This document shows positions 48,110 through 61,900 of a stretch of 64,000 nt of DNA, in pieces. Within the stretch, counting starts at the first letter, position 1; every line of letters starts with the position of its first letter. This DNA is from Liolophura sinensis (Eukaryota > Mollusca > Polyplacophora > Chitonida > Chitonidae): NCBI RefSeq assembly GCF_032854445.1, contig NC_088301.1, positions 43,457,116-43,521,115 on the forward strand, in the 5' to 3' direction. The translations under genes were made by a program, and so were the position numbers. The notes under the pieces were generated by a model. The model was not told where the DNA came from and made no database searches. It was given only the letters and a program-made list of their open reading frames with translations.

Positions 48110-51100
48110 GATCTTTATGTTGCTTATATATTCTTTTCAAGAAAACATTTAATGCATGGTGAGAATTTTTGTAACTGCAGGCCTACACATGTTGATTATA
48201 TGTTACTGGGTAAGAATTACGCTTGTGGGTATGATATTGAACGGTCGCGTCACTCTTCAAGTCAAGAATATATTAGGCCTACATGGACATATTATATATT
48301 TAAATATATATTGAAACTGAGCATACAAATATAACAGCAGCAGGCTTATATGATGATTAATATATAAGGCTTTACAACATTAAGTTTGATACAAAACTAA
48401 AGTTAAACCTGGCATAAGGCGTATTGCTGAGCGGGAAATAAATGAAATCTCCGTTATACGGAGGAATATGTGCATGGCTCCATTCATCATCAGCTGGCTT
48501 GGAAATCTTCTTGTTTAAAAAAAAATAAAAATGCGTATGACATTTGTTGTATCTATATACATGTCTGTAATGTATGTTCTGTAGCATGCAGCAATGTTTT
48601 TCATATCATTGACTCTGTTATAGTACTCGTAAAAAAAAAAGAAATTGGTAATTAAAACCACTGATTTTCTGGGACTTTTCAAGGTTAAACCCTTGACTTT
48701 TCTGGAACATTTAATCTTGTTCCCTCCTGTTCGCTCTTCCGGTAGAGCAATTAACACCTGTGCCATCGCCATGTTGGATTGGGAATTGTTTCTAACCTTT
48801 AATAGTTCTACAGATTTCTAAATCCAGCCATGCCGACTGAACATTTCACCTCACTGACGGATATTTAGACAGACGAAACTGTTAAACCTTTACTTACGTT
48901 GGATTTTTCCTTTTCCAAAGAAAACAAATATTCCACACAAATTTTCATGACTTCAGGAGAGAATCAGGGCATCTAGAACCCATAGTTACATGTCCATTTA
49001 CCTGACCACTGTCTAACACCAAACACTCAGCAATGTATGACTGGACGGAGGAAAGTGGATTTCCTGGAGAAAACCATGCACTGCGATCTTCGCCAGGTAC
49101 CTAAATTAAACAACCTAAATTATAGCCACAGTCCAACCAAAAAGTGCATGGGTTAGAGTCTGTAGGGGAATCTTATTCTCGTTGCAGCGTGAACAGAGTC
49201 AAATGAAACATCCTCATTATACAGTTTATATTTTACATTAACCAAGCTGTCACATCTGTTACATCGTAAACCAGTTTTCAGACAAAGCCAATTCATGAAC
49301 TGTAAGTTTTAATAAAAAAAATAAACATGAAATTCGAACCGCTTGATATCCTTTCTGGAGCAGAGTTTCACTTCGAAGTTACCGAAAGGGTTAGGGAGAC
49401 TGAAATGACTGCACTGAAGATAATCCTTGGGTTAGATTGGCTAATTTAAGCCCCCTCTGTGGATTGCTGGAATACATACTAAAATCATCCAGGTATGAAA
49501 CTGGACTACATTGTCCTCATATGTGTCCTATAAATAACAACACAACATCGGCGGATAAATTTTTGACGATTTTTATTGTCCCCAATACACTACTGCCTAC
49601 AATTCTGCTGGGGAAATCCCCAAGAAATACATTGTAGAATGACTGTGGAAGATAGCCCATGTTAAAAATACTCAACGCATGGGCAGATGTGGGTTTTCAG
49701 TCTGATGGTTTTAATTTTGTACACTAGGGGTATTCAAATTTGGCTAAGTCCCCCAATGGTGACAATCACATCCGAAACACGGGTGATAACTTTAACCGTG
49801 TTCCTGAGTGACAATCAACAAGGGTTAACGTAACCTTGACCTAATTACAACCATATAACCTTGACCTGAATAAAATATCCCGGTCTACGATATGCAGTGT
49901 CCTTCACCCTTAAGTAGCAATACAGGGTCAGTACATGGATTCATCAGCCAAGGTACAAACTATACATGAATGGTCCATTTGTTAAAATAGAGATCGCTAA
50001 CAGACAAAAAATTATATATATAATTTATATATATATATATATAGATAAATATAAGCACGGGCTACACTTTTCTACTAGCTAATGTCTAGCAATATTTCAT
50101 CATAATGTACACAGGTTCCTCCTAAAATGCAAAGTTCAATGTTATTGTAAAGGGTTGACATTGTAATTATGCATTTATACCCGACAGACGGATGATCATC
50201 CGTCAATCTAACAAGGGAGCTAACTCAGTTAAAGATGTGACTAGCACAAGGCCGGGGCTCCAGGATTTTAGTTTCATCAAAGATAGCATTCAGTTCTCTC
50301 AAACTCCTCACATATACATTCTGTTTTTGGTCCAAAATTAAATAACACGTAACATTCACATTTTTAACACCTCTGATGAATTGTAGAAGTTGCTAGTTTA
50401 GAAGCACGTATAAGAAAGCACATGATCACCTGCACAACTGATCACCAGAGATGATAACGAACAGACTACAAGTAACTGGTGACACCACAGGTTTCACAGG
50501 TAAATGACTTTTTTTTTGGTATTGCCCCATATAAGTGACAAGATACAATTAATAACTTTGATATCCTTCCGAATACAATGACAAAAAATGTCACATACCG
50601 TAAATAGTATATCTGGCATTTCAAAACAATTAAATTCGTCACCTAAAATGTGGAACGGTAAGGGAGAAAACTCTGTATATTATGATCACGGTTTCTATGC
50701 ATACGATGAGAGAAGGGGAATCCCTGATGTGAGAGCACCACAGCAATCAGTAAGAATGGTTGCTAATTCACTATTATGCCATCACACAAAACAATACAAG
50801 AACATCTAAAACAGAACCTCTCTGCAGCAATCTCACCTCATGTGATGAGTTGGTTGCTACAAACAACACAAGAATTACCTGGGAATGTTAAAACTAGACA
50901 ATGGTTGGCGACTGAAAAAAACAATGGTTTTGATATTTAAAGAAGCACATTAAGGAAGTACTGCTGGTAAACGTCAGACTTATACCTTATTAGACATTTC
51001 ATTCACCTTTACAAATAAATAATTCAAAGTGGGTAAAGTATTGCAGTGCATTTAAAATAACCATCTTTGGTCTTCATAAATTTTAAATTGCTGTCACAAC

Positions 51101-51800
51101 TGACCACATTTGCTTAAGTAGGCTTCAGCACCTAGCCTTAATGATCAGAACCGGGACACAAGCAAAATATTTTACACCCTTCGGAGTCAAAAGTTTTATG
51201 ACCGTTAACTGGGCAAATGAGATCTATGTGTTTTGTGGGTACACCAATGAGAACAGAATAACAGCTTGAACAACTGACTAGGCTAAAGATGTCTGTCATC
51301 TTAAAGAATTAAACAAAAGTAATTCACCAGGTGGCCAAAATTTAAATCAGTGAGAGAATACAATTCAAAGATATGAGCACTATTTTCTAGACCACAACAC
51401 CATACGTGACCTTCTGCCTGGACATTAGAAAAATAACTGTAGAATGCATGTTATCTAATACACATCATGAGGTATGGTACCGGTTGTTTGATTGTACACA
51501 TAATTGTTTTGTTTTTTTTATTCGGTTTTCTTTTTATACACGCATCACCACCTGGAAGAAATATTCACCAACTGCCTCCGATTAAAAAAAGGTATAAATG
51601 TTCTAAAATGTTTGATACAACCCTGGAGGCCTCCCAAGACCACAGTATGACAAGTTTCAACACTCTGAAAGCTGATAGAAAATTAACACTAAACAAAATG
51701 TGTAGATAAATATATCAGCTTTTCCTTTCAAATTTTTGATACAAAAAAAAAAAAATAATAATAATAACAACATCTGTTGGTCATCAAGTTCAATTCGGTT
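48110..51800. other. Non-coding stretch, no gene recognised
   Basis: AT-rich intergenic sequence between the last doubtful exon and the 3' end of FoxP. Short open frames at 49437, 50588 and 51467 lack start context, splice sites and recognisable motifs. A short TA-rich repeat lies at about 50010-50042. Confidence 0.45.
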
Positions 51801-51803
51801 CTT

Positions 51804-51809
51804 TTTATT
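51804..51809 (-). terminator. Candidate polyadenylation signal of FoxP
   Basis: TTTATT on the plus strand is AATAAA on the minus strand, about 900 nt past the FoxP stop. This implies a 3' UTR of that size. Other weaker signals lie nearer the stop. Confidence 0.3.
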
Positions 51810-52709
51810 AAAGAATTAAATTACTTCAGGTCTTTGGTCTCAATGTCATTGGGTTTTGATGACAAACAATGAGTTTTCTAACTCATGCTCAAAACTGACT
51901 TTTCTGTCAAAAAAATCATGTATATAGATAAGATCCTCTTAAAAAGTCTATACAATGTACACATTTCCTACATATATGGTTATGAAAACTAGTTCCTTAA
52001 CAAATGGCTGAAAAAGTAAAATAAAGAAAAATAGAACTAGACCTCTGGCAAAGCTGTAATATGTATATCCTCTCATGCACTCTCAGATTCACACAGAAAA
52101 TGACACAAAGAAAACACCAGGGGGCAGCACATATGGGAGGCAACTCTGTGCATGCAGCAGAAAGACACACACCTATGTCTCTCCTTCCTGAAGTGCAGGC
52201 ACCCATCTCAGGTCCTTGCCCGTTATTGCACAATCCTGGACAGAACTCGGTTTAAGGTTGATTTTGTAAAGCTTTGATTGTCGAATTTTCACCAGTGTGT
52301 CAATAACGGAGCACTTTTGCCATTATAGCCGACCACACTATATAAACAGAATAGCATAAAAAAAAAATAAATAAAAAAAAAAAAAATTTAAAATAAAATA
52401 AAACTACACAGGACATACAGCTCGAACGTTTCATTGTAAAACACAAGTCAGATCTGTAACTGGGTTTCAGCTGTAAAACGCCTGGCTTTGCTCCAGCCAG
52501 CACAAAGTCAACAACGCACTGGCTTTTTTTAAGTCCTCATGGGAGATAAGTAGTTCTGTTTATAAATTAAGTTTGCGTACACATTATCGGTACACATGAT
52601 TTGTGTTTACAGTCTCGAGTAACAGAGTCTGCTGTGTGGACAGCGACATCCACTCCTAACGTAATTAGTCAGCATACTTGTAGCATAATGTGTTCCTTCA
52701 AAGCAACTC

Positions 52710-52935
52710 TCAAATTTCTGTGGAATGTGCAACGGTTTCCGACTGGCTGCTCTCTGCTGACAGCCGTTCCTCATTGGTCAAATCTGCTCCAACAGAACTG
52801 GGTTTACTCATGTCCATGGGAACTTCTGACTCCTCCCCATTTGTAAACTCCTCCTCCTCCTCCTCTAAGGGTTCCACCCCGTCTAACCCAGCGCTCTCTC
52901 CTTCCTGCTTCACTGACAGCATAATTTCTTCTTCC
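52710..52935 (-). CDS. foxP: FoxP last coding exon (acidic C-terminus)
   Basis: 226 nt with acceptor TTTTGTAG and stop TGA at 52712-52710. It encodes [11 protein letters not shown] (a possible SUMO-type VKQE site), a run of six Glu from GAG repeats, and [10 protein letters not shown]. Acidic C-termini are usual in FoxP. Confidence 0.9.
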
Positions 52936-55900
52936 CTACAAAAGCCAACAAAAAATTTGACTGTCAATAGGTACACAGAGCATCAACATATGGAACATGA
53001 CCCCTCATGTTATTATACTTTACACCTGACCTCCACACATGCGGTACATGTTGAGATAGCACCCGTAACATTTATCTTAATACTGATTTCAATAAACATG
53101 AATCAGGAATATTTTAATTTGTATTAAGGCGATCATTAGATCTAATAAAATCAGGTCAACTTGTTTTATTTTTTTTTTCAGGGATTACAAGTATTTCATT
53201 TTTTGTCCACTGCAAAAGTCCAGACAGCCGCATGTTATCTGCAGCAAACAACTTTTTAATGACAGCCTAATTAATATGCACAAAAGGCATCAATGAAAAA
53301 ACACCAATTTTTGGACAAAACCTGGCATCAGTCCATGAAACGCTTTTTACAATAAAAACCTTCACATTGTTACCAGACGATGATGCCAGTACTTGGGGTA
53401 TCATGTAAGCAATTCATATACTTTCAAATTAGAAAATTTAAAAAACATCAGAAATAATGATGAGTTTCACATGCATACCTTGCCATTTCTGGTGAATTTT
53501 GGCTTTCTGAAAGATTTGTCTCCCCTTGTGGACTGGGGTGACCTTTCATGGAGAGATCTTCTGCTGTGTCCAGATTCGTCGTCTCGAAGTGCGAGTTGTT
53601 GATGAGGGGAAGGTTTGCATCAGACAGCGCCGCCTGCGACAGAGATAGCTGTGTGAAATGACACAGGAATTTTATTACAAAAGTACAGATACAGACGTGA
53701 TAAGGTTCATGCAGCACAAATATCTGATAAATTTATCCGATACCCTCAAAATTTTAATTTCTGAATTCCACGACTTTCAAATATTCTTCAGGGCTGCATA
53801 AACCCTTATCACATGCATTTATTCACCACGATGACCCACACATTACTGGTGAAGTCATCTGCATGAGATGCCACAACACAGAGGATGAATTTAAAATCTT
53901 TTATCGCTAAGGGTAATACAAGTCCTACTGAGTCATGTGACCAGTTGAGAAATTTAGGGAACTATTTTTAATCATATTTACTTCAAGATGGGCACTGAAA
54001 AAATTTGAGCAAAAGGATTTTACTATAGACGAACAGAAAAATTGAGGAGGTGAAGGAAAAATGAGTCATGTGCCTCTGGAACATGGTGAGACAGGTGATC
54101 AGTAAATTAATGTCAACAAAGGTTGCCTAAAATTATTACCTAAGTCATATGATACAGTTTGTCTGTTTTGGCCTTTAGTGACAAAAGATTTTGAACATCT
54201 CTATTAAAACGTAAATTCTGTTGAAAGTCTCATAGCATTGTTTTGGCAATGTATGTCCGCTACCAGCTTGAGTTGTTAAAATAATGGCTGAGAAATGAGC
54301 AAATGTGAAAGTACATATCAAGTTTCAATTCAATCTGACAAACTGTTTTGGCAAAATGTTTGGAAAACTTTTAAAGTCCAAAACACCACAAAAACAGCTG
54401 GAAAAGGATTAAATCATCTGAATGTTTAACCTGATAGGTAAGACTTCATCATAAAGTCCTATGCTACACTTTTATTTTATCCTTAGTTGGCGGATACATA
54501 TTTCATACTCCTAAATCTACACAGGGTGCCAGTTTTAACAGAAATTGCCACTAAGGAGTCATGTGCGGTCATAAGCTGACCAGATACAATGACAACAGAT
54601 GTACCATGTCACAAACTGCAGACTATATCAGACAAGGGCAAATCAATATTTACATAAAGCAAACAATTCTGCACCTCTTGAATGTATTCACTTACTCTGC
54701 CAACAGCCCACTTGATAATTAATGGAACCGATCAACGGCGGGATCACAAGCCAGATTCCTTTTCCTACAGACTTGGGATCTTTAATTCATGCTTTTAACA
54801 TGCAGCTTACAGATATCCTGATCTAGACACTAATATATCAGGGAGAAATATCTATTTATAATATGGCTGTAAGCTATAAAATGGTAATGGACATCCATTT
54901 GCCAAACTATATTCATGTACATACGGTCAAGCAGGAATTCCTCATTTTAGCTCAAGCATTGAATTCTAAGATCCTAAGTGTATATCACTAAAATGGTGAT
55001 AATTTTGTATGAGCCTACAGCACAATACCTCAAAAAAATTTGGGGGGGGGGGGGGGGGGGGGGGAAATATTCAAATTTAAAAAAATTAATTGAATGAAAA
55101 GATCAATTTATTAGCAAAATTTGAACTCAATCATGCATAACTTACTCGCAAACTAGCATTGATGGTGTCTCCATACAAGGATGGCTCTTGAGATAATGAT
55201 GGAGATTTCATGGAAATGTTCCTTTAAAGAGAAAATGAAACAGTTTGTTACATGAAGCAAAAACATCAGAAATGTTCATACACAATAGAAATATTCAAAT
55301 TTCCAATTTCAAATAAAAATGCTATGCATCATTCATGATCATTGAAATGCCTTAAATGTCACTCTAACAAATAAGACACTATTACATTTTTACTACTTTG
55401 AATCATTAAGTTGACAAGTATTCTTCAAATTAAGCCAAGGATAAACAACACCTTCTATTCCTGGACACCTGGCATGTAAGCAATCAAATTTTGTCATTTC
55501 AAAAATTATATTTCAGTATCTTTCCTCAAGTGTTGCCTAGGATATTTTCATGTTCATACAACAACTACGGGAAATTCAGAGACAGCACAACCTACCTACC
55601 TACCTGATACATGCTCTTAGATGATACAGATAAATTGTACACATTTACATACTGTATGTATATGTAATGCATGCTTGGGTAAGAGTTAACTCCCTTTATC
55701 AATTTGACAGAAAACTGCAGAAAGCATTCAGTATCAATGCAATAGGTGTTACAGAGGCGAAAGTCTTTCCAGCTTGAACTGCACGAAGCAAAAGCCGTTC
55801 ATGCATTAGAGAAGGCCAATGTTGACCAATTACATATTATTATATGGTGTATTTCATCAGATGCCAAAAAACAATCAAACTGGTAATGATGGTGTGAGTA

Positions 55901-58900
55901 ATTAGCATTCAGAGAAATTCAAATGCCAACAGACATTTGTTGGTTAGGTTTAATTTTATGAAATGAAGTTGTACAGATCAAATATATCCTGCTAGAAATT
56001 ACTTTTTTTTTCCAGATGTTCGACATGAAACTACAGAGTTCTAACTACAGGGGTCTATGAGTATGAGCTAGTCTATGGCGTCTACATGGAATGGTAGCCA
56101 TGATAGCAGGCAGGGCAGGGGTCAGAGGGCAGGGGTCACAGAGAGAAAGGCTGCTTACTGTGGAGCCTCATTTTCATGATATTTTCTGGGCCGTCCTCGT
56201 GTCAAATGGCGTCGTCTTACAAACTCTAAGTCGTCTACCATCCAGAAGGAGCCGAAATCATCCTCATACCTTACAAAACATTTATGCAGCGACAGATTGG
56301 TGCGAATAGCATTCTGTGCAGCAAGAGAAAAGAGGGAGAGAAAACAAGAGGGCCCTGTGAGTAGGAAGACAACGGGAGGATCACTGACATGGGGGCACTG
56401 TCAGGGGAAACAAGCACAACTTATATAGTAAGACACAAAACTCACATACCCGCTCATTTTTTGCGGTCTCCTTTTGTAGAATTCGACTTCATCAACGGTC
56501 CATACGGCCCCCTTAACATTCTCAACTCGCATAAAACATTTGTGTAGGCTAAGGTTGTGTCTCACAGCATTCTACACAAAAGAACATAAGAACAAACACA
56601 TTTACTACTGCAATCTACTCAAACAAAACTTTAAGGAAACAAACGATCTACAACCAGGGACCGTCCATTAAAAACATGGCAACACTGGATGATGACCATG
56701 GTGAAAACATCATATCACCCCTTCCCACCTTCGTCAAAGTGACGGCTCAGTCAGACCACCCAAAATGTTTAGGTGAGTGTTCAGATTTGCCAGGCAGTGC
56801 CTGGACGGTCCCTGAAATCAAACATTTTGCTTCATTTTGGAGGGATCTAATTAATTGAAATTTCGACTTTTTTTTTTTTTTTTTTTTTTTTTGAAAATCA
56901 AAACTGAAAATGACATTTTACGGCCTGTTTGGCTTAACTGTACAATATCTCAAACAATCTTAAGACAAAAATTGCAAATAATCAGTCGAAATTTTTCTTT
57001 AGAATAACTATTTGTTTTAAACACCACATACACCACGAACCAAACATGTCACAGCACTGACAAGTTAAATTCATGATAACACCTCCAGAATAACGCAACT
57101 TCTACATCACTACCTACAAAGGTGTAATTCACTCTGATGTAATTAGTCTCCTGAGGATTGTGCAACCCAGTGCCAGACCATGCAAGCTAAATATCCAATA
57201 GTCCCCTTACCTGCAACTTTATTATGATGTGTACACAGTATGGGCTTTGTATAGTCCACAGTGTGAAGTACCATTATAGGGATTACATACATGTAAGAAG
57301 TTTGCCATAATAAACCAAAATTACCTTGTCAAGACCAATCATATAGTAAGCCTTTTTAGCAAATACAAATTATACATGTAGAATGTTTTACTGGTCTGGG
57401 TTTTTTTTCCAGATCTCGGTCAAAAGAATTTGTCTTCGTCAAAAGTGATGTTCACATTTGAGATTTCCTAAAATTTAGCTGCAGATTGCACTTGTTATTA
57501 ATTAATTAACTAGCGAGCTACAGTTTTCCTTCAGATAAAATGCTCAGAGCTAAGATCACCATGACCAATGTGGCTAAAGTGATCACAATGCTTTAATCCC
57601 TTTGCGTAAAGAACCACCTTCACAAGACAATATTTTTTCCTAACTTTCCTTGCAAATCTAGGTGCAATTTATGACGTAACAATAAACGTTACACGACAGT
57701 GAACTGAAGATGGTTCCAAGAACTAAAACCTGCTGGAAAAGTATAGTTTCAGTCCCCTTGAAGCACATCCTACAAAGCTGAACAACAAATACAGCATTCA
57801 CTACAATAAAGACCATGCAAAAACAATCATCACATACAAATATGCTTAGTAGACTCAACACAAACTTGTGGACTTAAGTGAAAATTTCAAATTCGTTCTT
57901 AAAGCTTATTTTTCGATTTGATAACGTAAAATTTTGCACCCCCCCACCCTCACATGAGTGTTATCTTAAGCCAAATGTATCCAAATTTCAACTTCCAGTA
58001 ACAAAAACTCAGCGTTTTTGAAAGATTTTAAATGTTAAGAGAAATGGCTGTGAAATAGAATAGGCTCCTGCATCTTACAGCTGTTCAATACTCTAGTACA
58101 TGTACATCTACATGTAAATGATAACAGAAGTTTCATTATGCGTATACTGGTATAAAGTCTCTCATCTTACATCATGTTTTTGGACGTTTAATTCATTTTC
58201 AAATAGTGATATGATCATAGGTACAATAGGCTCAAAAATAGGGCGCATGGGCTTCCCTAATCAAATCTAGTAACACCTCCCCCCCCCCCCAGCCCCACCT
58301 CCTATTCTCCCAATTTACTTTATTGCTCCAGAGTTTATGTACATGCATTAATAACTAAATGCAATGTTCTAAACCCTTGTCCCTCAGCAAAAGCCCTTGT
58401 CAGTCCACATCAATATTAATAAAATGCAAATCAATCACGATATGCTGTTAAGAGAGGGGTGTTTATCTTGAGTGCGAGTAGCTGGCGCAGATGATGTTGT
58501 GTACAGGCCTGACTGTAAACAAAGTTTGTAGTGCTCAATACAGGTCATTACACAGAGCAAACAAGGCCTCTTAAATCATTACCTACTGGAGACAACCACA
58601 GTGTTAGAACAAATGGTGACGACAAAACAGGCTTAACCCGCTGAAAAGTGTAGGCAATAAAAACAGACACAGACATTGGCTATCTTGTCCCCGGTAAATA
58701 TGGATTTGTGCCCATATACACTGGTTGTTAAGCTGTGTCACCAAAGTATTAGCAGATGATTCAGTTGTCATTTTCCTGTGATAAATGCTCCATTCCTTTC
58801 AGAATATAAGAGAAATCAATGATAAACTGTGGATGTTGGGTGTTCATGTCTGAAGACTGGCTTGGATATGGGCATGCAGAACTGACCTCTACTCACACCC

Positions 58901-61900
58901 ATCAAGGTCGTTATCACCCCCATCTCCCCCAAAGCCATACCAGGGAACACACCCTGGATTAGCTTGGACTAGAATGAAAATAAGTCCACTTTCATTGGCT
59001 AACAAATATCTTCATCAGCCATAAGGTATCACCTGATCTATTTCCAGTGATGCAATCACTATGCCCAGATCACATAACATGTTGTTTACTACATGTCAGT
59101 GACCTTTATATGGTTTCCTTGTCACAACGATTGCAGTCAATTCCCTGCTAATGCAGATAAAAGAGGGTTGAGACCCGCATATAAGAGCAATTCCTGCTCA
59201 GAACAACAATATATCTTCAAACCATTTATTGACCACTAAACCTGAGCTAAATGCTGCAAATGGACATGTATGGAAACATGTATTTATTGTTTTGTTTGTT
59301 TGTTATTTCTTGAACTGGAAGTGGACTTCTAAAGAGGAATTACTTTTGTGCAAGGTACTTGTGACTGACCACTGGTACAGAATTCTGAAAGGGCTGGACC
59401 TAGCCACATCTCTAGAGAATAGATGCACAAAAATCAATAGGCTATCCATAAAGAGCTGGCCTGGCCTGCAGCACTTCACAGGGAAATATCAAACTGGGCT
59501 GTGTTTACATTAACCATTAAGATAAACAACCCTCCAGGAAAAACTAGGGCTGCCAATACAAGCTGTAGTCTGGCTGGGCCCATTGTAAACAATACTCAAC
59601 AGGCCTGGGTTTTCTGAGGACAGATGGCCACTGTGTAGGGAGAGAAATTAGAAAACAGCCACAACAGTCAAGAGAAAGATTTCTGGCCCCAAAAATGTGT
59701 CGCCTTTCACACATCCTAGAGCTTGACACAGGCACCAGCCAGAGCACAGACTATGAATAGCTTTCCTATGGTCTTAAGAAAACCTGAGGAAGTACATAAC
59801 CATTGCAACATAACATATGTCCTTTGTCAGTAATTCTAAACCCAGTTGTTTGTGACATGAGCATGTGTTCTGCTCACAGAATACCTTCCATTATCGGGTT
59901 TTAATGCAGAAAATATAGCCTACATGTATCTCCACACAACAAATTAATCACTGTAGTAGCCATGGAAACCATGATTTCACAGTCCATCACCTGTCAGCCT
60001 ACCTGGTCCAGTAGACTGGAGAAGTCTTGGTCAGTGTTGATCATGAACATACAACACTGTCCATAGAAAGCACATTAACTGCAAGACGAATCAGTCATAA
60101 AACATTCATATTTTCAGACTGCAATTCTCCTGATTTTCTTTTGTTAATTAATAATTAATCGGTATCATTTCAAAGCAAGAAACAAAAATAAACGTCCATA
60201 AAAAAAAATCAATCTTATAACAATATTGAAGTATTTCTGGATAAAGATTACCGATATAGGAATTCAATGACTTACAATAATCTGTATCTGGCTCCACCTG
60301 CTGCTACCTGTACACACAATCGGATATATCAACTCTGGACAAAGGCCTTCTAGCTCACTGCTAACAGATTGGAGCTAACCATTCAAGCTTCAAACTCAAG
60401 TGGAACCAATTTCTCCACCAATTTATCTTTCACTTCAGTTTAAAACATATCGATTTGATGCATTCCCATGATGATGATAGCTTGACAAAAACAGGTAATT
60501 CACAAAGTCTGTTGTTTTCTTTGTACATTTCTCAGTGTCATGTGGAATCCTTTGGTTTCCAAATGGTTATGCTATAACAATGTACCATATACAAACAAAT
60601 ACTTTAAAGTTCAGATCATTCTTAACATCAGTGGCTAATAAGTAAGAAAAAAATCACACTATGCTGTGCACATGCACTATGTTTTCGTAAGAATGCTAAA
60701 TCAAGATGCAGCAAAACATGCAGACTGGAGACGCCTTACTATAAAAAAAAAATCCCTCTTTGACACAGTGGGTATTTGCTACATACAATGATGTAACACC
60801 AGGATAGACCTTCTTTCTAATGACACTAGATTCTTTCCCTCAAGATTATATTGCAAAAAAAAAAAAAAAAAAAAAAAATGGTGCAGGTAGATTACCATTA
60901 TTTTACAATAATGTCCCATTTTGTGACACTTTCTGCCACAAAAATCAAACAACGATTTCCAATGCCAGGGGTAAAACATCATGTAGGAGTGTGAAAGGAA
61001 ACCATGAATCAAGTGCGGATAGGCCTCATATGTACCATCTTTTCTAGGTTGAACAGATTGTACATACAATGAACACAGATTTAACAATCAACAGCATATA
61101 AATAACAACATGAATTTGAACAGGATTCTAGTGCTTTAACCCCTGTTATACTAACGTGAGTATATCATTAACCTGGTCATTCCAGGTGAGGTAAGAACTG
61201 ACAACACCTGGATTCTCAATTCCCTTAATTAACACAGCAGAGAACTTGTACAATAGTACAAGAGACAAGACTAATCCACTATTGGCCGCAGGTACGTTCA
61301 CAGTTTAACAGTTGGAATAGTCATAAAAACATTACTTAAGACACAGGTCTCAGGTGAGAACCCATAGCAATGTTATCACTGATCACATTATAAACACACA
61401 CACACATGTACATGTATAACAAATGGGGTACATGGAGAAACACAAAAAAAGAAAAACTAAAAAAAAAAATATATTACCCACAGAATATCCAAATCATTAT
61501 TCAAGAGCATTTAACCATTAGAGGCAAAAATTAAAAAATGATTAAAGAGATATATATTCTACCAGGTGTTTACATAATGGATTCATTCATGTTAAGTTTG
61601 AACAGCTTGTTTCCCCCAAACTGTCCTATACAATAAACCAAAATGTCACAATTTGTTAACAGAAAGGAATACATACATGTATTCAAATATGCATGAACAT
61701 TTATCTTTATGTTTTTTTTTTTTTACAGCTCTAACTCACCTTCCAAGTAGCTTCATTCCGCCGAAAGTAGGCAAATGTGTTTTGGAACCATTGGTAGATT
61801 TCATTCAGTGTTAGTTGTTTGTGAGGAGATTCAATTATTGCCTAGAACAAAAAAGTACATTATTCTGTACGTATTATAAGAAAAGAAAACAAACTGAAAA

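Noticed and set aside
50588-50809. 73-codon plus frame
   Set aside because: Has an ATG but no motif, no splice sites and no neighbouring exon.
59229-59513. 94-codon plus frame inside the large FoxP intron
   Set aside because: No recognisable motif, no promoter or splice sites; composition like the surrounding intron.
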